DNA of 16,957 nt, from NCBI GenBank assembly GCA_015228895.1, contig JADGCR010000024.1, positions 1-16,957 of the forward strand, read 5' to 3'. The stretch is from Magnetococcales bacterium. GTDB taxonomy: Bacteria > Pseudomonadota > Magnetococcia > Magnetococcales > Magnetaquicoccaceae. The notes beneath the pieces are model-generated. The model saw nothing but the letters and a program-made list of their open reading frames with translations. It made no database searches and was not told where the DNA came from. Positions within the stretch are counted from its first letter, which is position 1. Each line of letters starts with the position of its first letter. A program made the position numbers and the translations under genes. This document shows, piece by piece, positions 13,649 to 16,957 of this stretch.

Positions 13649-16138
13649 TCAGATCACCAGCGGCCCGGGTCCAAACCGCTCCCAGATCCGGGCGACGGAT
13701 TCAAAATCCTCGCGCCGCAGGGAGCCGGGATCCAGGTTGAAATGAAAGGTCCGGTCCAGCATGGCAATGAGTTCCACGATCCCCAGGGAATCCAATACCG
13801 CACCGGAAACCAGTCGCTCCCAGTCGCGCTCTTCGATCAGGGGATGAATCTCACGAATTTTCTGGCGCATCAACGCCTGAAAATGGGCGAACGTGCCGTC
13901 CCAGAGCCGGGTTTCGGGTGCCGGATGGTTGGGGGAGAGATCCAGATGGCCAAAATGTTCACCAAACCGCTCCAGAAACAACCCCACCTGTCCCGGATCC
14001 AAATGGGCCTTGTCGCACAACAACCCCGCATCCATGAAACCATCCTCGCCCAACAACGGGGTGCACACGTCGATGAAATGGATCTGCAACCCGGTGCACA
14101 ACTGCTCCATGGCCTGATAAAACACCTTCTGCCAATGATAACGCGCCTCGGGAGTGCCGCGAATCGGCCACTGGAGATCCCCGTTGTCGATGTTGCCAGG
14201 GTGGGTGGGAATCCCGGTCAGATAGGCGAAACGACCCGGCCAGATCTGACGCAGGGTCGAAAAAAACACCCGATAGGAAGAAACCGCCGTCTGAATGGTG
14301 GCCAAAGGATCCCCGGCGACGGCGAAAACGGAACGACACTCCGGCTCGCCGCATTGCACCATCAACACATCGGAGGGTTGCAGCGCCGGTAGCAGCCCGG
14401 CAAAAAACGGCAACGTCTTTTGCCAGTTGTCCGAACGCAACGCCCCCAGCCAATGGGCGTGAATCCGTTGGAAGCGGTTGTGATGACTGGTGGGTCCGCT
14501 CCAGAAAATCCGCACATGGCTGTCACCGACCACATGCACCCGGGTTTGACTGGCGGTCTGATAGCGTTGCAGGTTCTCCTTTCTGGCCATCTTGCCGCTG
14601 GAGGTCTTGCGCAGCCAGTTGCGCGGCACGCAATCCACCACGGAACGCATGTCGAACAGGGCGTCAAGTTCCTGTCGGATGCGCTGACACAACCGGCGCA
14701 TCCCCTCCAGAGGCAGACGTTGCGCCAGCTCGAACAGCACCAGCACCTGCTCCGAATCCACGGACGCCTCCATCCGACCCATGGCGACCACCCGGCCCGG
14801 ATGGATCTCCGGGTGACGGCTCACCACCTCCTCCACATCCACAGGATGGATGTTCTTCCCGTTGTGGATGATCAGATCCTTGCTCCGTCCCGTCAGATAC
14901 AGCTCCCCCCCATGCCAGAACCCCAGATCTCCCGTGGGCAGCCAACCATCCTGGCGCAGAGCAGGTTGTCCATAATACCCGGACACCACACATGGCCCGC
15001 GCAACCAGATCTCGCCCACCTGCTCCTCGCCGGAACGGGTGACGATATCCACCGCCACCCCAGACAGCGGCATGCCACAGGAGAACACCGCCGTACCCCG
15101 CCCCGGCTCCGGCGTCTCTCCCACCCGCAACACCCCCTGAACCACCAACTGCCTCCGCCCCAACGCCACCGGATCCACCAGCACCGCCTTGGGCGGGGAG
15201 CCGGAGGGGGTACGGGTGGCGGCGAAGACATTTTCCGCCAAGGCGTAACAGACGCTCAAACAGGCTCCATCCACGCCAAAAGCATGCATGAAACGGGAAA
15301 AAGCACCACTGGATACCGGCTCCGAGCAGTTGATGAAAGATCTTACGCAACTCAAGTCGAAGACCCCCCCCACCCGCGCCAACAGGGAAAAGGCGAAATT
15401 GGGCAACCAGCACAAGCTCCCCCGCTCCCGTTCCAGAACCCTGAGCAACCAGCCGGGATTGGCGGCCCAGGCAAAGGTTTCCAACAGGGTCAACGGGGTG
15501 CGGGTCATCAGGGCCGGCAAAAAGACCCCCGCCAACCCCATGTCGTGATACAGGGGGAGCCAACTGACCATGTGGTCTTGTCGTGGTTTCAGCTCAAGGG
15601 CCGCGGCATGGGCCAGCACTTGCGCGTTCAGCATGCCCGCGGTGATGGCCACCGCCTTCTGCAACCCGGTGGTGCCGGAACTGCATTGCAGAAACAACGG
15701 AGCCTCCGGGTCCAAAGGGGGAATGGCCACGGGACCGGGGGCGAAGTCGTGGGCCGGGTCGGCGGGTGAGAGCAGATCGGGGCAGACCAGCCGGTCCCGC
15801 TCCTCCCCCACAAAAAGAGAGCCGGAGAACCGCTGGACGTAGTTGGCCAGTTTGCGGGCGTAATCCTCGGGTTGAATCTTGCGGCTGGGATGGGAGATGA
15901 ACGCGGGCAGCTTGCCAGCCAGAATCGCCCCGAACCAGGCGGCGGTCATGGCCACGGTCATGCGACCAAAAATGACCACCACGGGTTCCGGTCTGGGGCG
16001 CAAACGAATGGCCCAACGGCGGATTTCCGCAAAATAGCGGACGGAATCCACCTGCTCCACCGGATCATCCACCGTGGAATGCAGGGAAAAAACCTGGTAA
16101 GGCGCCCCTTCCAGGCCATGAAAAAAAGACTCCATCAT
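13649..16138 (-). CDS. Acyl-AMP ligase - SGNH hydrolase - acyl carrier protein fusion
   Basis: An 829-aa three-part protein. Residues 1-525: an adenylate-forming domain with LQCSSGTTGLQKAV (152-163), MVSWLPLYHDMGLAGVFLP (the FAAL-like motif), PTGDLGFWHGGELYLTGRSK and KTSSGK (catalytic Lys516). Residues about 532-735: an SGNH/GDSL-like domain with VVGDSHVRIF (nucleophile Ser540), QCGEPECRS (block similar to GEIDCR) and CDKAHLDPGQVG (Asp709, His712). Residues about 755-829: an acyl carrier domain with VLDSLGIVEL, where Ser784 would carry phosphopantetheine. A FAAL-type enzyme activates a fatty acid as acyl-AMP and loads it onto an ACP, so the protein could load its own ACP in cis; the SGNH part might then release, transfer or edit the acyl group. 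That order is inferred. The two adjacent ATGs (16138, 16135) lack a clear Shine-Dalgarno and a stop lies 10 codons upstream in frame. Confidence 0.9.
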   Translation of the reverse strand: MMESFFHGLEGAPYQVFSLHSTVDDPVEQVDSVRYFAEIRRWAIRLRPRPEPVVVIFGRMTVAMTAAWFGAILAGKLPAFISHPSRKIQPEDYARKLANYVQRFSGSLFVGEERDRLVCPDLLSPADPAHDFAPGPVAIPPLDPEAPLFLQCSSGTTGLQKAVAITAGMLNAQVLAHAAALELKPRQDHMVSWLPLYHDMGLAGVFLPALMTRTPLTLLETFAWAANPGWLLRVLERERGSLCWLPNFAFSLLARVGGVFDLSCVRSFINCSEPVSSGAFSRFMHAFGVDGACLSVCYALAENVFAATRTPSGSPPKAVLVDPVALGRRQLVVQGVLRVGETPEPGRGTAVFSCGMPLSGVAVDIVTRSGEEQVGEIWLRGPCVVSGYYGQPALRQDGWLPTGDLGFWHGGELYLTGRSKDLIIHNGKNIHPVDVEEVVSRHPEIHPGRVVAMGRMEASVDSEQVLVLFELAQRLPLEGMRRLCQRIRQELDALFDMRSVVDCVPRNWLRKTSSGKMARKENLQRYQTASQTRVHVVGDSHVRIFWSGPTSHHNRFQRIHAHWLGALRSDNWQKTLPFFAGLLPALQPSDVLMVQCGEPECRSVFAVAGDPLATIQTAVSSYRVFFSTLRQIWPGRFAYLTGIPTHPGNIDNGDLQWPIRGTPEARYHWQKVFYQAMEQLCTGLQIHFIDVCTPLLGEDGFMDAGLLCDKAHLDPGQVGLFLERFGEHFGHLDLSPNHPAPETRLWDGTFAHFQALMRQKIREIHPLIEERDWERLVSGAVLDSLGIVELIAMLDRTFHFNLDPGSLRREDFESVARIWERFGPGPLVI

Positions 16139-16162
16139 GGTGGAACAAAACTGGTATTCATC

Positions 16163-16200
16163 TTGCTAGCAGTGCCAGCAAAAGGCACACTCTCCAGCAA
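16163..16200. repeat. Nested inverted repeat in the divergent region
   Basis: Inner stem GTGCC (16172-16176) and GGCAC (16184-16188) flank a 7-nt loop; outer arms TTGCT (16163-16167) and AGCAA (16196-16200) pair as well. TGCTAGCA (16164-16171) is itself a palindrome. It lies in the 78-bp gap between two divergent starts, so it could be an operator or a leader hairpin rather than a terminator. No T-run follows on either strand. Confidence 0.4.
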
Positions 16201-16216
16201 CTCAAGGAAAAGTAAC

Positions 16217-16672
16217 ATGAAAGGGTTCCTAAACACCTTGCGCAAGAACCTCAACGCCATACCCCAGCTGCGCTTTCACATTCTGGAACCGGGGTGCAAC
16301 GGCTACGACTTCCACCACCACCGGGAGGAGCGCACCGAATTTGTGGTGGGCCGCGTGGCCGACCTGTTTGGCGCACATATGGTGCAGATCCAGTTGCAAG
16401 ACAAACGGGTCTCCAGGAATCACTGCCGCATTTACTACCATCCACAGGGTTTCTGGATGATCGAGGATCTGGGCAGCACCAATGGCACCTTCATCCACCT
16501 CCCCGCGGCCACCAACGATACCTGGCAAACCATCCGTTTCGCCACGCCCGTGCCCGCGATCATCGACATCCGTGTCGGCACGACCCTGATGGCCATGCGG
16601 CCTCTGGAGGGGGCGAAGCACATCCCGAGCACCCCGAAATCGTGGAATCCCTTCGCCAGACAGGCGGCCTGA
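16217..16672 (+). CDS. FHA-domain protein
   Basis: A 151-aa soluble protein that is almost entirely one forkhead-associated domain. The conserved residues are present: VVGR (Gly45-Arg46), VSRNHCRIYY (Ser66, Arg67, His69) and DLGSTNGTFI (Asn89), which together form the phosphothreonine-binding surface. The last 25 residues are a Pro/Lys-rich tail. It should bind a phosphothreonine peptide, usually as part of Ser/Thr kinase signalling or a secretion system; the kinase is not in view. AAGGAAA lies 8 nt before the ATG; the frame is open further upstream through the divergent gene but that is a shadow. It is divergent from the ligase-SGNH-ACP gene and followed 9 bp later by a second FHA gene. Confidence 0.88.
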   Translation: MKGFLNTLRKNLNAIPQLRFHILEPGCNGYDFHHHREERTEFVVGRVADLFGAHMVQIQLQDKRVSRNHCRIYYHPQGFWMIEDLGSTNGTFIHLPAATNDTWQTIRFATPVPAIIDIRVGTTLMAMRPLEGAKHIPSTPKSWNPFARQAA

Positions 16673-16681
16673 GGGTGCGCC

Positions 16682-16957
16682 ATGGCAGACGCGAAACTCA
16701 TCATCATGCACAAAGACGTCCTTGTAAAGGAGTTCATCCTGGACAAGGAGATCATCACCATCGGGCGGGGTTGGGGCAACGACCTCCGCCTCCCCTATCA
16801 CTCCCTGTCGCGGATTCACGCCCAGGTGGTGCGGATCCATGGGGAGAAGTACCTGCTGCGGGATCTCGCGAGCAAAAACGGAACCGTGATCAACGGCTCC
16901 AGCGTCCAGGAGCGACGGCTCAAACAGGGGGACCGCATCGTCCTGGGGAAATACACC
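16682..16957 (+). CDS. FHA-domain protein, 5' part only
   Basis: The first 92 codons of a second FHA protein, cut by the right edge. It shows IGRGWGNDLRLP, HSLSRIHAQVV and LASKNGTVINGSSV, a clearer match to the canonical FHA pattern than its neighbour (Gly-Arg, Ser-Arg-x-His, Asn-Gly-Thr). It starts after a GAGGG Shine-Dalgarno 9 bp from the previous stop, so the two FHA genes form a transcription unit. What lies after the FHA domain (a kinase, a membrane helix, nothing) is outside the window. It is not a simple tandem duplicate: the two FHA proteins differ strongly outside the conserved residues. Confidence 0.85.
   Translation, partial: MADAKLIIMHKDVLVKEFILDKEIITIGRGWGNDLRLPYHSLSRIHAQVVRIHGEKYLLRDLASKNGTVINGSSVQERRLKQGDRIVLGKYT

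Noticed and set aside
16135..16161. Eight-codon leader peptide (MNTSFVPP) overlapping the ligase start
   Set aside because: Its stop overlaps the ligase ATG, but it has no Shine-Dalgarno and is too short to tell from chance.

Overview
The window is GC-rich, densely packed bacterial DNA with strong G/C at third codon positions. Signal peptides, a periplasmic-binding-protein ABC transporter, a membrane hybrid kinase and an alphaproteobacterial-style YbjN protein point to a Gram-negative proteobacterium, probably Alphaproteobacteria or a neighbour such as Magnetococcia. That assignment is low confidence because no rRNA or marker gene is present.

Left region (1-2839, minus strand): a Mu-like phage head module. 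In transcription order it holds a prohead protease with a probable nested scaffold gene, a DUF2190-like capsid decoration protein, the major capsid protein, a small gp35-like protein and the first 39 codons of a gp36-like (DUF1320) protein that runs off the left edge. Terminase and portal genes are not upstream of the protease. Instead the chromosomal-type kinase gene ends 91 bp away, so this looks like the edge of a remnant or a rearranged prophage.

Sensory unit (2931-6148, minus strand): a secreted PstS-like binding protein is translationally coupled (TGATG overlap) to a hybrid histidine kinase with HisKA, HATPase, receiver and HPt domains. A 231-bp divergent regulatory region (6149-6379) separates it from a YbjN-domain gene. 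That region contains candidate sigma70 promoters in both directions and a perfect 16-bp palindrome between them.

Central region (6380-11825, plus strand): the YbjN gene is followed by a complete branched-chain amino acid ABC transporter operon, livK-livH-livM-livG-livF. The H/M, M/G and G/F junctions overlap as TGATG or ATGA.

Right region (11826-16957): a 37-codon small ORF with a strong Shine-Dalgarno overlaps (ATGA) the start of a NodU/CmcH-type O-carbamoyltransferase. Converging on it with stops back to back is an unusual 829-aa protein that joins an acyl-AMP ligase, an SGNH/GDSL-type domain and a C-terminal acyl carrier protein. Divergent from that gene are two consecutive FHA-domain genes, the second cut by the right edge. 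The carbamoyltransferase and the ligase-SGNH-ACP fusion look like parts of a small acyl/carbamoyl tailoring locus whose product cannot be told from sequence. This is the most novel part of the window.
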